From Diphasiastrum complanatum (taxonomy: Eukaryota; Streptophyta; Lycopodiopsida; Lycopodiales; Lycopodiaceae): a stretch of DNA of 64,000 nt. Positions 36,519 to 46,814 of the stretch are shown in pieces (position 1 is the first letter of the stretch; each line of letters opens with the position of its first letter). Below the pieces are notes generated by a model that was not told the DNA's origin, made no database searches, and saw only the letters and a list, made by a program, of their open reading frames with translations. The position numbers were made by a program, and so were the translations under genes. The stretch lies in assembly GCA_029204225.1 (NCBI GenBank), contig CM055097.1:55073920-55137919 (forward strand), given 5' to 3'.

Positions 36519-37171
36519 TGTGAAAAATTGTCAACTAGTAGTATTTTCCTAACTTGAGATTTTGTAGGCCTATGGCCAAATAAAAGTTAGAGATAGGTTC
36601 ATACATGTATGTAGAGGCCCAAAGTATGTGTACACTACTTTTGAGGTCACATTAATTAGAGGAGGTCGAGTGTGGAGCTCTTCTATTGGCTCATAATTTG
36701 GTGCATTCCTATTTGACCAAATTTCTAGGTATATGGGTGAATCCTATTGGACCCCAATTTTAGCCTATCATAAGACAAGTGGCCAAGAGGCACTATGGCT
36801 GCTATAAATAGCCATCTCCACGAGTATGTACACATCTCATTTTCATTCTATTGAATGAATGTTATGCTCTTTGAAGGTCCATCTTCTTCTCTCTCACTTT
36901 TTTGTTCATATCTTGCATTCTAGCCACTAGAATTGTGATTTCTTTGTTGCTATGGCTTCACACGTGTGAAATGCAGGTTGTAGGCTCTGAAGTACGGACA
37001 GGGACAGCAAGTTTCTGTTTGTGGAAGCTTATGATCAGATTTTGATGTTTAGTTGATGTTTAGTATGCTTAACATCACAATTTCTATCATTTTTTCAATC
37101 TAGATGTGCATAACTTCCATGGCCAAGATCTTTATGAAACTTTAGCATCTTTTGGATCTGAGTTTTTCACA
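36519..37171 (+). repeat. 5' LTR of element D
   Basis: Ends are the perfect inverted repeats TGTGAAAAA and TTTTTCACA. TATA box TATAAATA at 36803-36810 and palindrome CACACGTGTG at 36959-36968. The transcription start should lie shortly after the TATA box. Confidence 0.95.
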
Positions 37172-37183
37172 TGGTATCAGAGC
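37172..37183 (+). promoter_or_regulatory. Primer binding site, tRNA-Met
   Basis: TGGTATCAGAGC abuts the 5' LTR end and matches the initiator tRNA-Met complement exactly. Confidence 0.93.
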
Positions 37184-37780
37184 ATTAGGCGGCCAAATGT
37201 GCAGGTTTTTCCAGATTTAGAAGAGATTTGTGGGCGAGTTTGCTTTTGTAGCATTCCAATCAAGTTTCTAGCTAAAAATCTTGTTGATTTATGTGTAGAA
37301 ATTGGATCTTTGTGATCAAAACATCATTTGTATGCATTTCAATTGAAGTAGGGCGAATTCCCTCTGTACTTATCAGAATAAGGAGACAAAAATTGTTTTG
37401 GAAAGAGGGAGATGCAAGATCCAACAAGATCCTATTAGTTTTCCATTCTAGCATATAGTTTTTTGATTCAATTTCTTGCTTCTTCATGTCAAAAACTTCA
37501 AAATTGATGTAACCCTCTGATTTTCAGTTTGCTGAATGATTCAAGAGTGTATTTCAATCTTAGGAGTGAGGGAAAAGCAAGTATATTGAGGTTTGGTCTT
37601 GGTTTGATCAAGAAATCATAAAACTAGTGGCTAAAATTCAGGAAAAAGTGAGGAAAAGAGAGAAAAAGTAAGGTTTTAGGTTCCAAATCTTTGTGATTTC
37701 TTCTTGTGTTTCATTTGTTGATTCAAGAGAGTGCTTAGTGCATTGGAACAGGTCAAAGATCAGAGATCAATCATTGCAAC

Positions 37781-39154
37781 ATGGCTACAAATGGAGGCTA
37801 CATGTTGGAAAGCAATGATAGGCTTACCTCCCTCAACTATTCTACTTGGAAAGTAAGGATGGAGTCTTTGCTTGAGATGAATGAGTTGATGGATATTGTT
37901 GTAGGTGTGGAGGAGAGACCTTTGGCACCTCAAGAACAATTGAGGTATGACAAGAGGGCAAAGAAAGCCCTTCACATGATCAAGATGAATGTGACAAATG
38001 AGCTTATCAAAGAGGTTGGTAAGTGCACATCATCTAGTGAAGCTTGGGAAGCCTTGAAGAAGGTTTATGAATCCAAGTCTACTTCTAGAGTGTTGACTTT
38101 AAGAAGGCAAATCTTTTCTTGTATGCAAAAGAAGAGTGAGAATGGACATGCTTTTGTTTTGAGAGTTAAAGCATTGAATGATGAGTTAGCATGCATTAAT
38201 GATGGCATAAATAATGAGGAGCTTGTTCAAGTGATTCTCAATGGCTTGTTGGATGATCATGCTAATCTTGTTCAAAGTTATGCTATCCAAAAATGTTTAC
38301 CAAGTGTTGGAGACTTGCAAGAGGTCTTGTTGGCTGAAGAATTCAGGTTGCAAGCAAGAGTGGGAGCATCTTCTACATCTCAAGGAGGAGAAGAGGAGGC
38401 AATGTTCTCTAAAGGCAAGTTCAAGGGCAAAGGTAAAAGCAATTGGTCTAAAGGGCAAGACCAAGGTGAGCACTCTACTTTTGGCAAAAAGAAGGATAGA
38501 TCTAAGCTAAAATGTTTCTATTGTGGAGTCAAAGGGCATTTTGCTAGTGATTGTTTTAAGAAAAAGAGGGATCAAGGGGAAAAGCAAACCAATCTAACTA
38601 TTGATGAGGGTGGGGATGAGCTTCTTTCAAATGATGCTTTTGTTATGTCATCTTGCTTGTTGGCTAATCATGGAGACATTTATCCTTGGTGGATTGATAG
38701 TGGAGCCACTTCTCATATGACATATCATAAAGAGTATTTTTCATCTTTAATGGCATTTGATGGTGATAGGAAGGTAATCTATACCGCAAATGATGGTGAG
38801 TGTGCAATCAAGGGGATTGGCACAATTCCTATTTCACTTTCTACAAATAGGAATATAGAATTGAAAGATGTTTTGCTCATTCCATCCATTACCAAGAACT
38901 TACTTAGTGTAAGCCAAATGCTTGACAAAGGATTCAAAGTTGAGTTTGATGGTGATGCTTGCTTGATCAAAAAGGGGTGTAGTATCATTGCAAAAGGGAA
39001 AAGGCAAGGGAAATTGTTCAAGCTTGATGCATGTGTTGTTGCTAACCAAGTTGGATGCATGGCAAATGAACAAATGTCAATTCAAGAGGTATGGCATAAA
39101 AGGATGGGACATCTCAACTACAAGGCCTTGGAGGTAATAGCCAAAAGGAGGTAG
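37781..39154 (+). CDS. Element D gag-protease frame (457 aa)
   Basis: ATG 37781 opens a Copia gag of the UBN2/DUF4219 type: MLESNDRLTSLNYSTWKVRM at residues 8-27, gag core to about 190, zinc knuckle CFYCGVKGHFASDC near 245, protease WWIDSGATSHM near 305 with the catalytic Asp in DSGA, then the gag-pre-integrase module ending WHKRMGHLNYKALE, which supplies the two His of the integrase zinc site. The frame stops at TAG 39152 where homology requires a shift into the next frame at CCAAAAGG (39141-39148). Proteins would assemble virus-like particles and process the polyprotein. Confidence 0.92.
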   Translation: MATNGGYMLESNDRLTSLNYSTWKVRMESLLEMNELMDIVVGVEERPLAPQEQLRYDKRAKKALHMIKMNVTNELIKEVGKCTSSSEAWEALKKVYESKSTSRVLTLRRQIFSCMQKKSENGHAFVLRVKALNDELACINDGINNEELVQVILNGLLDDHANLVQSYAIQKCLPSVGDLQEVLLAEEFRLQARVGASSTSQGGEEEAMFSKGKFKGKGKSNWSKGQDQGEHSTFGKKKDRSKLKCFYCGVKGHFASDCFKKKRDQGEKQTNLTIDEGGDELLSNDAFVMSSCLLANHGDIYPWWIDSGATSHMTYHKEYFSSLMAFDGDRKVIYTANDGECAIKGIGTIPISLSTNRNIELKDVLLIPSITKNLLSVSQMLDKGFKVEFDGDACLIKKGCSIIAKGKRQGKLFKLDACVVANQVGCMANEQMSIQEVWHKRMGHLNYKALEVIAKRR

Positions 39155-39183
39155 TAAGGGGACTTCCCAAGTCTCTTACTTTC

Positions 39184-41730
39184 TTGAATCATGTTTGTGA
39201 AGAATGTGCTTTGTCTAAATCACATAGATTGCCATATACTAGATCTATATCTAGATCTAAGATGCCTTTTTCTCTCTTGCATTCGGATATTCATGGTGTT
39301 ACTACAATTAGCAATGGAGGTGCTAAGATGTATGTAACTTTCATTGATGATTTTAGTAGATTTTGTTGGGTTTATCTACTAAAGAGCAAGGATGAGGTGT
39401 TTGATGTGTTTGTCAAGTTCAAAGTTGCTATTGAGACTCAATTTACAACCAAAATCAAATGCTTGAGGAGCGACAATGGTGGTGAATACATTTCTAACAA
39501 ATTCAAAGCCTTTTGCGATGAGCATGGGATCAAGAGGGAGTACACATGTCCAAGAACACCACAACAAAATGGAGTGGCCGAGAGGAAGAATAGAACCTTG
39601 TGTGAGAGTGCAAAGGCAATGAGATTGAATGCTAATCTTCCTAAACCTTTTTGGAGTGATGCTTTGTTGTGTGCAAATTTCCTATGCAATAGATGGCCAA
39701 GTGTTGTATTGGAAGGAAAAACCCCTTTTGAAGCTTTGTTTGGTACGAAGCCTAATGTCAAGTTTCTAAGAACTTTTGGATGCATTTGCTACTTCAACAT
39801 TACTCTTGATGATAGAACTAAGGAGGATCCATCTTCAAGAAAGGGCATTTTTGTTGGTTATAGTGAAGTAAGCAAAGCATATAGGATTTATGTTCCTTCA
39901 ATCAAGAAAGTGTTCACAAGTAGGGATGTCATTTTTGATGAAGGTAACATTCCAAAAGTTGTTTCAAGTGATGATGGTGTTGTTGCAACTAATGTGCTTG
40001 ATGACAATGGAGTTGATGACACATTGGATGTGGATGTTGAAGAAGCCTCTTCAAGTCAAATTCCAAGGAGAACTCCAAGGCATAAAGTGAAACCCTCAAG
40101 GCTCACTTATGATGGCAAAGGTAAGCAAGTGGTGGATGGATCCAACTATGCTTTCCTAACTTCTTTTGATGTACCTTCATGTGTAGATGAAGCAAGGCAA
40201 GAAGAGGAATGGATCCAAGCAATGGATCTTGAGTTTGAAGCACTTATGAAGAACAACACATGGAGATTGGTGGAGCTTCCAAAGGGCAAAAGTGCAATTG
40301 GATGCAAATGGATCTTCAAGGTAAAGACAAATCAAGATGGATCTATCAACAAGTTGAAGGCAAGGTTGGTGGCTAAAGGTTATGCTCAAGAGCATGGCAT
40401 TGACTATGAGGAAACCTTTGCACCCGTGGCAAAGATGGTGAGCATAAGAGTAATCATTTCCCTTGCAACTCTTTATGGATGGGATCTTTGGCAATTAGAC
40501 ATTTCTAATGCTTTCTTGAATGGTGATCTTGAAGAGGAAGTCTACATGGAGCAACCCGAGAGCTATGTTTCTCATAGCAAGCCTAATCATGTGTGTTTTC
40601 TACAAAAAAGTTTGTATGGTCTTAAGCAAGCACCAAGGAGTTGGTATGCTAGGCTTAACTCTTTTCTACTTTCTCAAAACTTCACTATGAGTGAGTATGA
40701 TCATTCACTTTACTTTAGAATTAGTGCTAATGATGTTACAATCCTTCTAATTTATGTGGATGACATTATTTTAAGTGGAGGGAACAAGGAAGATATAGAA
40801 GATATCAAGAAAGCACTAAAAAAGGAATTTGAAGTGCATGATCTTGGTCTTTTGAGCTATATCTTAGGAATAGAAGTAATTAGAACTTCTCAAATCACTT
40901 TTATTTCACAAGAGAAGTATGCTATTTCTATTCTCAATAGATTTCATATGGTAGATGCAAATCCTATTGATACACCTATGGAATCACATGTAAAGCTAAC
41001 TATAAGAGGTAATGAAAGATCCTTCGAGGACATTACTCTCTATAGGAAGCTAATAGGTTCTCTTATATATCTAACCATCACAAGACCTGATTTATCTTAT
41101 TGTGTTGGTAGATTAAGCCAATTCATGCAAGATCCTAGCATAGAACATTGGAAACTAGGAAAGAGGATCTTGAGATACATCTCGGGAACAAAAGATTTTG
41201 GCATTGTTTATAGAGGCTCATCACCTAACTTATTTGGTTTTTCAGATTCAGATTTTGCAGGAGACCTTATGGATAGAAAATCCATAAATGCACATGCTAT
41301 TTTCATAGGTGATGGAGCTATCTCATGGATGTCGAAGAAACAAGCAACTATATCACTTTCTTCTAGTGAGGCCGAGTACAAAGCTTTGACATCATGCACA
41401 AAGGAGATGGTGTGGATCAAGAGGATGATTATGGAGCTTCATTTGCTGGATTTTTCAGAGAGTCCAATCATCTTTTGTGACAACCTTTCAGCCCAAAGTC
41501 TAGCAAGCAATCCGGTTTTCCATGCAAGGAGCAAACATATCGAGGTGGCTTACCATTTTGTGAGAGAACAAGTGTTGGCAAAAGAGATCAAGCTTGAACA
41601 TGTCCCATCAAAGGAATGTGTGGCTGATATCTTTACCAAAGCATTGGGAAAGGACTTATTTTTCAAGCATAGAACAAGTCTTGGTGTACTTTCTAAATCT
41701 ATGCTAAAACTAGTTGAAGAGGGAGTGTGA
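39184..41730 (+). CDS. Element D integrase-RT-RNase H frame (848 aa)
   Basis: The open frame extends upstream to about 39145 and holds the rest of pol. In order: CEECALSKSH (Cys pair of the integrase zinc site), integrase catalytic residues in LLHSDIHG, RSDNGGEY and PQQNGVAERKNRT, RT from ETFAPVAKM through SLYGLKQAPRSWY to YVDDIIL, and RNase H with SDSDFAGDLMDRKS, SLSSSEAEYKAL and ADIFTKALG. All expected motifs are present with no internal stop. It ends at TGA 41728-41730, a few bases into the 3' LTR. The RT copies RNA to DNA, RNase H removes the template, integrase inserts the product. Likely made as one polyprotein with gag if the single frame break is an error or is bypassed. Confidence 0.93.
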   Translation: MNHVCEECALSKSHRLPYTRSISRSKMPFSLLHSDIHGVTTISNGGAKMYVTFIDDFSRFCWVYLLKSKDEVFDVFVKFKVAIETQFTTKIKCLRSDNGGEYISNKFKAFCDEHGIKREYTCPRTPQQNGVAERKNRTLCESAKAMRLNANLPKPFWSDALLCANFLCNRWPSVVLEGKTPFEALFGTKPNVKFLRTFGCICYFNITLDDRTKEDPSSRKGIFVGYSEVSKAYRIYVPSIKKVFTSRDVIFDEGNIPKVVSSDDGVVATNVLDDNGVDDTLDVDVEEASSSQIPRRTPRHKVKPSRLTYDGKGKQVVDGSNYAFLTSFDVPSCVDEARQEEEWIQAMDLEFEALMKNNTWRLVELPKGKSAIGCKWIFKVKTNQDGSINKLKARLVAKGYAQEHGIDYEETFAPVAKMVSIRVIISLATLYGWDLWQLDISNAFLNGDLEEEVYMEQPESYVSHSKPNHVCFLQKSLYGLKQAPRSWYARLNSFLLSQNFTMSEYDHSLYFRISANDVTILLIYVDDIILSGGNKEDIEDIKKALKKEFEVHDLGLLSYILGIEVIRTSQITFISQEKYAISILNRFHMVDANPIDTPMESHVKLTIRGNERSFEDITLYRKLIGSLIYLTITRPDLSYCVGRLSQFMQDPSIEHWKLGKRILRYISGTKDFGIVYRGSSPNLFGFSDSDFAGDLMDRKSINAHAIFIGDGAISWMSKKQATISLSSSEAEYKALTSCTKEMVWIKRMIMELHLLDFSESPIIFCDNLSAQSLASNPVFHARSKHIEVAYHFVREQVLAKEIKLEHVPSKECVADIFTKALGKDLFFKHRTSLGVLSKSMLKLVEEGV
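41716..41725 (+). promoter_or_regulatory. Polypurine tract of element D
   Basis: The purine run GAAGAGGGAG directly precedes the 3' LTR start TGTGAAAAA. It is the expected plus-strand DNA primer. Confidence 0.85.
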
Positions 41731-42378
41731 AAAATTGTCAACTAGTAGTATTTTCCTAACTTGAGATTTTGTAGGCCTATGGCCAAATAAAAGTTAGAGA
41801 TAGGTTCATACATGTATGTAGAGGCCCAAAGTATGTGTACACTACTTTTGAGGTCACATTAATTAGAGGAGGTCGAGTGTGGAGCTCTTCTATTGGCTCA
41901 TAATTTGGTGCATTCCTATTTGACCAAATTTCTAGGTATATGGGTGAATCCTATTGGACCCCAATTTTAGCCTATCATAAGACAAGTGGCCAAGAGGCAC
42001 TATGGCTGCTATAAATAGCCATCTCCACGAGTATGTACACATCTCATTTTCATTCTATTGAATGAATGTTATGCTCTTTGAAGGTCCATCTTCTTCTCTC
42101 TCACTTTTTTGTTCATATCTTGCATTCTAGCCACTAGAATTGTGATTTCTTTGTTGCTATGGCTTCACACGTGTGAAATGCAGGTTGTAGGCTCTGAAGT
42201 ACGGACAGGGACAGCAAGTTTCTGTTTGTGGAAGCTTATGATCAGATTTTGATGTTTAGTTGATGTTTAGTATGCTTAACATCACAATTTCTATCATTTT
42301 TTCAATCTAGATGTGCATAACTTCCATGGCCAAGATCTTTATGAAACTTTAGCATCTTTTGGATCTGAGTTTTTCACA
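41726..42378 (+). repeat. 3' LTR of element D
   Basis: 653 bp, indistinguishable by eye from the 5' LTR. TATA box 42010-42017 and palindrome CACACGTGTG at 42166-42175. The host protease frame of element E resumes immediately after. Confidence 0.95.
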
Positions 42379-45098
42379 CTTTACTTCTCTGCTCACTTAT
42401 GATGGAGCCAAGACAGCAATTCACATTGCCAATGGTGGTGAGTGTGTGATCGAAGGTACTGGTTCAATTCCTATTTGGCAAAGATGTTATGGATATGTTT
42501 TTGCAGCTTAGTGAAGACTCAAGGAAGGTCAAAGGAGCAGCAAGGAAGTGTTGTTCAAGTTTACTTTACTTGTTCTGTCTCATGTTTGAGTTATTTCATG
42601 TGAATGTGTGCAAATTGTCAAGATATGGACAAACTAGCTATATTGTCTTGCAATATCTTATTGTTGGAGTTGTACTAGCATTCTTGGTTGGTTTTTTTGA
42701 TGGAAATGAAGCTATTGGACGTTCATTTTGTCACTCATTCATGGCCAATTCATCAAGTGTTGATGATATTTTGTGGCAAGATGGAGATGGAGGCTCATTT
42801 GCTAAGTGTTGGTCAAATGATAGAGAAAGGATACATGGTAAAGTTTGGTGGTGATGCTTGTTTCATTACAAAGGAAGAAATCTTGGTTGCTAGGGGCAAT
42901 AGACAAGGTAGACTTTTCAAGCTTGATGCTTTTTTTATGGCTAACAAAAAGGATGGAATGGAAAAGGAGATTGGTCTCAACTTTCCAAATTTCCCTTTTA
43001 GCATCAATAAGATTGGTGGTTCTTATGAAAAGTCTAAAAAGCTTCATTATGCTAGATCTAGGTCAAGATCTAATATGCTTCTTGGGGATGTTCATCTTTA
43101 TGCTAACTTGGCTAGTCTTGAGGATAATGATGGTGTTTCAATGGTTCTTCATGGCAAGTGTAAGCATGCAAAAGGTAAGGAGAGAGCTAACTTCATCAAT
43201 GGAGGTGAAGGTTCTTCCTCGGAAAAGATTGTTGTTAATGATTTCTTTGATCATATGGCAAAAGATGTTGCTAGGTGCATTCATGAAGGATATGGTTCTT
43301 CTACATTATTTTGTGATGAGTCCAAGAAAGTCATTTTCCTAGCAAGTGGAGTCACATTTCTTCATAAAGAGAGTAGATCAAATGGTTCTATCAAGAGACT
43401 TGGTGAGGGAGATAGTCATAAGTCAAGAAGAAGAGAAGTATGTGAAGATTTCAAAGTAGGATGTACTTTGAATGATGTCATTGTGAATGATAGTGAGGAA
43501 GAATCATTATCATATGAGTCATTACCTAAAACATTGAGTAGAAGGTCTTGTTTGAAAAATGAGAGTACTTCAATCATCCTTATGTTGAAGGTACTAATCA
43601 TTTTTTTCATGGCTTCTAACGTTTTTGAGGTTTCTACTTCTTATGATGCAATCATTAAGAGGGAGTCTTATGAAGGAAAGAGCAATGGAAGATTGGTTCT
43701 TGGGAAGATCCAAGTCATGGATCTCACATCTCTTCATCAACTCAAAGGACTCTATGATTGTGAATTGATCACTCATGATCAAGATGTCAAAAGGTTGGTT
43801 GGAGAAGACTACATGGAGCAAATCGAGAAGCAATTTCTTCAAGGCAAGGGAGATCTCATGGTGAGCTTATTGAGGTCTGTTATGGACTCAAGAAGGCTGG
43901 ATCTATTAGGTTTGATACTCATCTTCACCTACTCTACTTCATGTTGGATGGAAAGTTTGGAATCTATCTTTTGTTTTATGATGGTGACATTGTTTTCACT
44001 AACCTTTATGGAAGATTAAGATCAAGCATTGATGAGATCTTGTTGGATCTAGATCATATGTTTGAGAGGGAGTATTTCCAGAGGGTTAGGTCTATAGATA
44101 TTCATATCTATGATATCTTTGATGATCAAGAGAAAGGTAAGCAAGTGGAAGTGACTCATTTTGCTTTACTGACATGTTTTGGAAAATCTTTTTGTGTAGA
44201 TGATGCTATGCAAGTGGATATTGGTTCTCATGGTTTTCATGCTGTAAAACCAAGTAATGGATCTGGAAAACAAAGTCTGTTCAATGATTTTGATGGTCAA
44301 GAGGTTGATCTCAAAGGTCTTCAACAACACAAAAGAAAAGGTGGCAATTTGGAGCTAGTCAAGAACATCAAAGGAGAGGTAATTGGCAAAGATGTTATGG
44401 ATCTATTTTTGCAGCTTATTGAAGACTCAAGCAAGGTCAAAGGAGTAGCAAGGAAGTTTTGTTCAAGTTTACTTTACTTGTTCTATCTCATATTTGAGAT
44501 ATTTCATGTGGATGTGTGCAAATTGTCAAGATATAGACAAACTAGCTACATTGTCTTGCAATATCTTATTGTTGGAGTTGTACTAGCATTCTTGGCTGGT
44601 TTTGCTGATGGAAATGAAGCTATTAAAGACTCATTATATCACTCATCCATGATCAAGTTCTCAAGTTTTGAACTACTTGATGCCAATATTTGGAGATTGT
44701 CAGTTTTTGGTGAATTCATGGTCATTTTCTTGTGTCAAGTAGATCTTGAAGATGGACTAGTGCAACCTACTTGGTTTATGGAGTCATGTGGTGCTGGATT
44801 TTCATCATTGATGTACTCACCTACTCATGGATTTCCAAGGTTTGATGGTTTCTTGTGGCAAGATGGAGATGGAGGCTTATTCATGGAATTTTATGGTGGA
44901 GACATATCAAGAAAGGACAAAGTTGGAGGAGACAAGCAAGCAAATGGTCATCACTCACATTTATTGTTTGGTTGCTATAATTTTCCAGAGAGTTCAAAGT
45001 TTGAAACATGGCGACATAATTTCATTCACATTCTATTTGGTTCTTCATGTTCTAGTTATATCTTGATGTGTAAAATTCATGTAAGAGATAGATTCTAA
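42379..45098 (+). pseudogene. Element E chimeric long frames
   Basis: After the protease end (to about 42480), three overlapping open frames follow: 42489-42854, 42688-44019 (443 aa) and 43941-45098 (385 aa). They contain scattered Copia patches: gag-pre-integrase (EKGYMVKFGGDACFITKEE, GNRQGRLFKLDAF), a post-integrase scrap (ESKKVIFLASGV), MEQ of RT, and KGKQVEVTHFALLT of the integrase-RT linker. No integrase triad, YVDD or RNase H residues exist. A 240-bp segment occurs twice (42482-42720 and 44388-44626), encoding two hydrophobic stretches (SLLYLFYLIFEIF and IVLQYLIVGVVLAFLAGF) that could span a membrane. Function unknown. Confidence 0.6.
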
Positions 45099-45152
45099 AG
45101 TTGGATAAAAGTAGTATGGTTAAAACTATGCCAAAACTAGTTGAAGGGGGAG

Positions 45153-45796
45153 TGTGAGAGATTTCAACAAGTTTAATCATATTTTGATAAATTGTCAATA
45201 TGAGGCCAAAACTCATTTTAGACTTAGAGATAAAATTTTTGAAGTTATATTAGTTTAAAATACATTCAATAAACACTTTTTGAAAGTGTGGAAAAGTCGG
45301 TAGTCGATTTTTGAGAGAGATTCAAATTTGAACTTTGGGTACATTGAATCTAGACCCAAAAATAGTAGGGTTTACATTTTGGAGGAAAAGCCAAGTGGCC
45401 AAATAGTGTTTGGACCTATTATAAAAGGATGTAACTAGTGGAGAGACGCATCTTCTCTCTTCTCTCTCTCATTTCATCATTATACATGGTTCTCTTTGGG
45501 TTCACTACTCATTGGTGCACTCTCATGATGTTATCTTGCAATTCTATGTGTAGAATGATCATTTATTGCTATTTTCGGTTCCACACGTGTGAAATACAGT
45601 AGGGTACTATAATTGTACAGACAGAAAGCATATTTTATGTTTTGGTTCATGTTTGATTAGTATCTCTTAGAGTTTGCATCTCATTTTGTATGTAGATGCT
45701 GATTTTTCTACATTGGCAGGATTGTTGGTTTGCTCCTTTTTGTAACCAAAGATCAGGGACATGGATTGGATATTGAATGATCTAAAATCCTTCACA
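45153..45796 (+). repeat. 3' LTR of Copia element E
   Basis: 644 bp, preceded by the tract GAAGGGGGAG. It differs from the 5' LTR by scattered substitutions, so E is older than D, consistent with the nesting. TATA box TATAAAAG at 45420-45427, palindrome at 45582-45591. Confidence 0.92.
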
Positions 45797-46814
45797 CCTA
45801 GTAGGTGAATACTTGATAACAGATAAGTAACAAAAGTTTTTTGAGATATTTCTGGTCATTTCATACATTTGCAATATGTAAAATGCCTAAGATTTGTTTG
45901 GGAGTCTATGGATAGGATGAAATCAACCAATCCACTCTTGTGTTTTCCAATGAGGGTGTGATTGAATGAAGAAAAATACAAAAACAAAAAGGAACAATAT
46001 GTTACTTGTATATTCCGACAAGTGTCATCAAGTCCACCTATATGCAAAATATGTGGGGTTGATTCCAAGCTATAGGGGATATTCCACCTCGTATAGACAT
46101 TTAGATGCCATTCCCTCTATATTCCAAGAGAGTTGGTTTATGCAGGTTTAGCAAAAACATATTCACAATGTCAAAGCATTAAATATTAACAATGGTAATT
46201 ATCACCTATACAACAATAATACTTATCAAAATGTCGCACAATATACATCCCAACACCAATGATTAGGTTTGAATTTCTAGATATAAGCAAAATTAACTTG
46301 AACTGAAAATTTTTATACATAACACATTTTGTATCCTCTAATTTTCTTTTTTCTATTTTATTTTTGTTTTTTCTCCTAATTTTCTCCTACTCAACTTAGG
46401 TTAATAGACAGAGGAATGATAGTCAACAAAGATTTGCAATTATAATCATCTTCACAATTTTGCTAAAACCGAAGGTGTCCCCAACTCGGCGAAGGTTTCC
46501 TGAAAGAGGGTAAAAAGTTCTGGGCTCTGATGACGCTTTTTGTCTCTTTTTGACCAATTTTGACAAATTTGATCGATTTTTGTTATTTTCTCTGATATCT
46601 CAGATCCAAATAGATCTTAAGATTAGTGATCTGAATATCTTTCCTTGTTTAATAATCAGATTAGATTTCAAACAAGCAAATCCACTCAAAATCTAGCAAA
46701 ATCAATCCCAAACTATCCCTACAATGCAGTTTTAACATTATTCATGCCACGACCAGATGCCTAATGCAAGCTAATTATCAGTCAAACATGCTGCAAACTG
46801 AAAAATTGGCGTAG
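45797..46814. other. Intergenic or leader remnant, no gene
   Basis: Short AT-rich frames only. The part near 46300-46814 may be the leader of the reverse-strand Gypsy element whose primer site is at 46834-46815, but it contains no coding motif. Confidence 0.45.

Larger units (their letters stand above)
36519..42378 (+). mobile_element. Young Copia element D, nearly intact
   Basis: A 5860-bp element with 653-bp LTRs that I could not tell apart by eye, tRNA-Met primer site, gag-pol split in two frames, and a polypurine tract. It sits inside the protease of element E. The host bases CTTT occur at both edges, giving a 4- to 5-bp duplication whose T overlaps the LTR start. Identical LTRs mean very recent insertion. 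Only one frame break is visible. Confidence 0.95.
34677..45796 (+). mobile_element. Copia element E, non-autonomous, with nested element D
   Basis: Two 644-bp LTRs (34677-35320 and 45153-45796) differ at scattered positions. Flanks are CATAG on the left and CCTAG on the right, a target duplication with one change. Without the nested 5.86-kb element D it is about 5.26 kb. It keeps the primer site, a shortened gag, a protease and a polypurine tract (GAAGGGGGAG), but no recognisable RT or RNase H; instead it has long chimeric frames at 42489-45098. It must have depended on proteins from a related Copia. Confidence 0.88.

Noticed and set aside
42482-44630. Envelope-like gene in element E
   Set aside because: Hydrophobic stretches exist, but there is no signal peptide, cleavage site or position typical of env, and the segment is a partial duplicate in a mosaic region.
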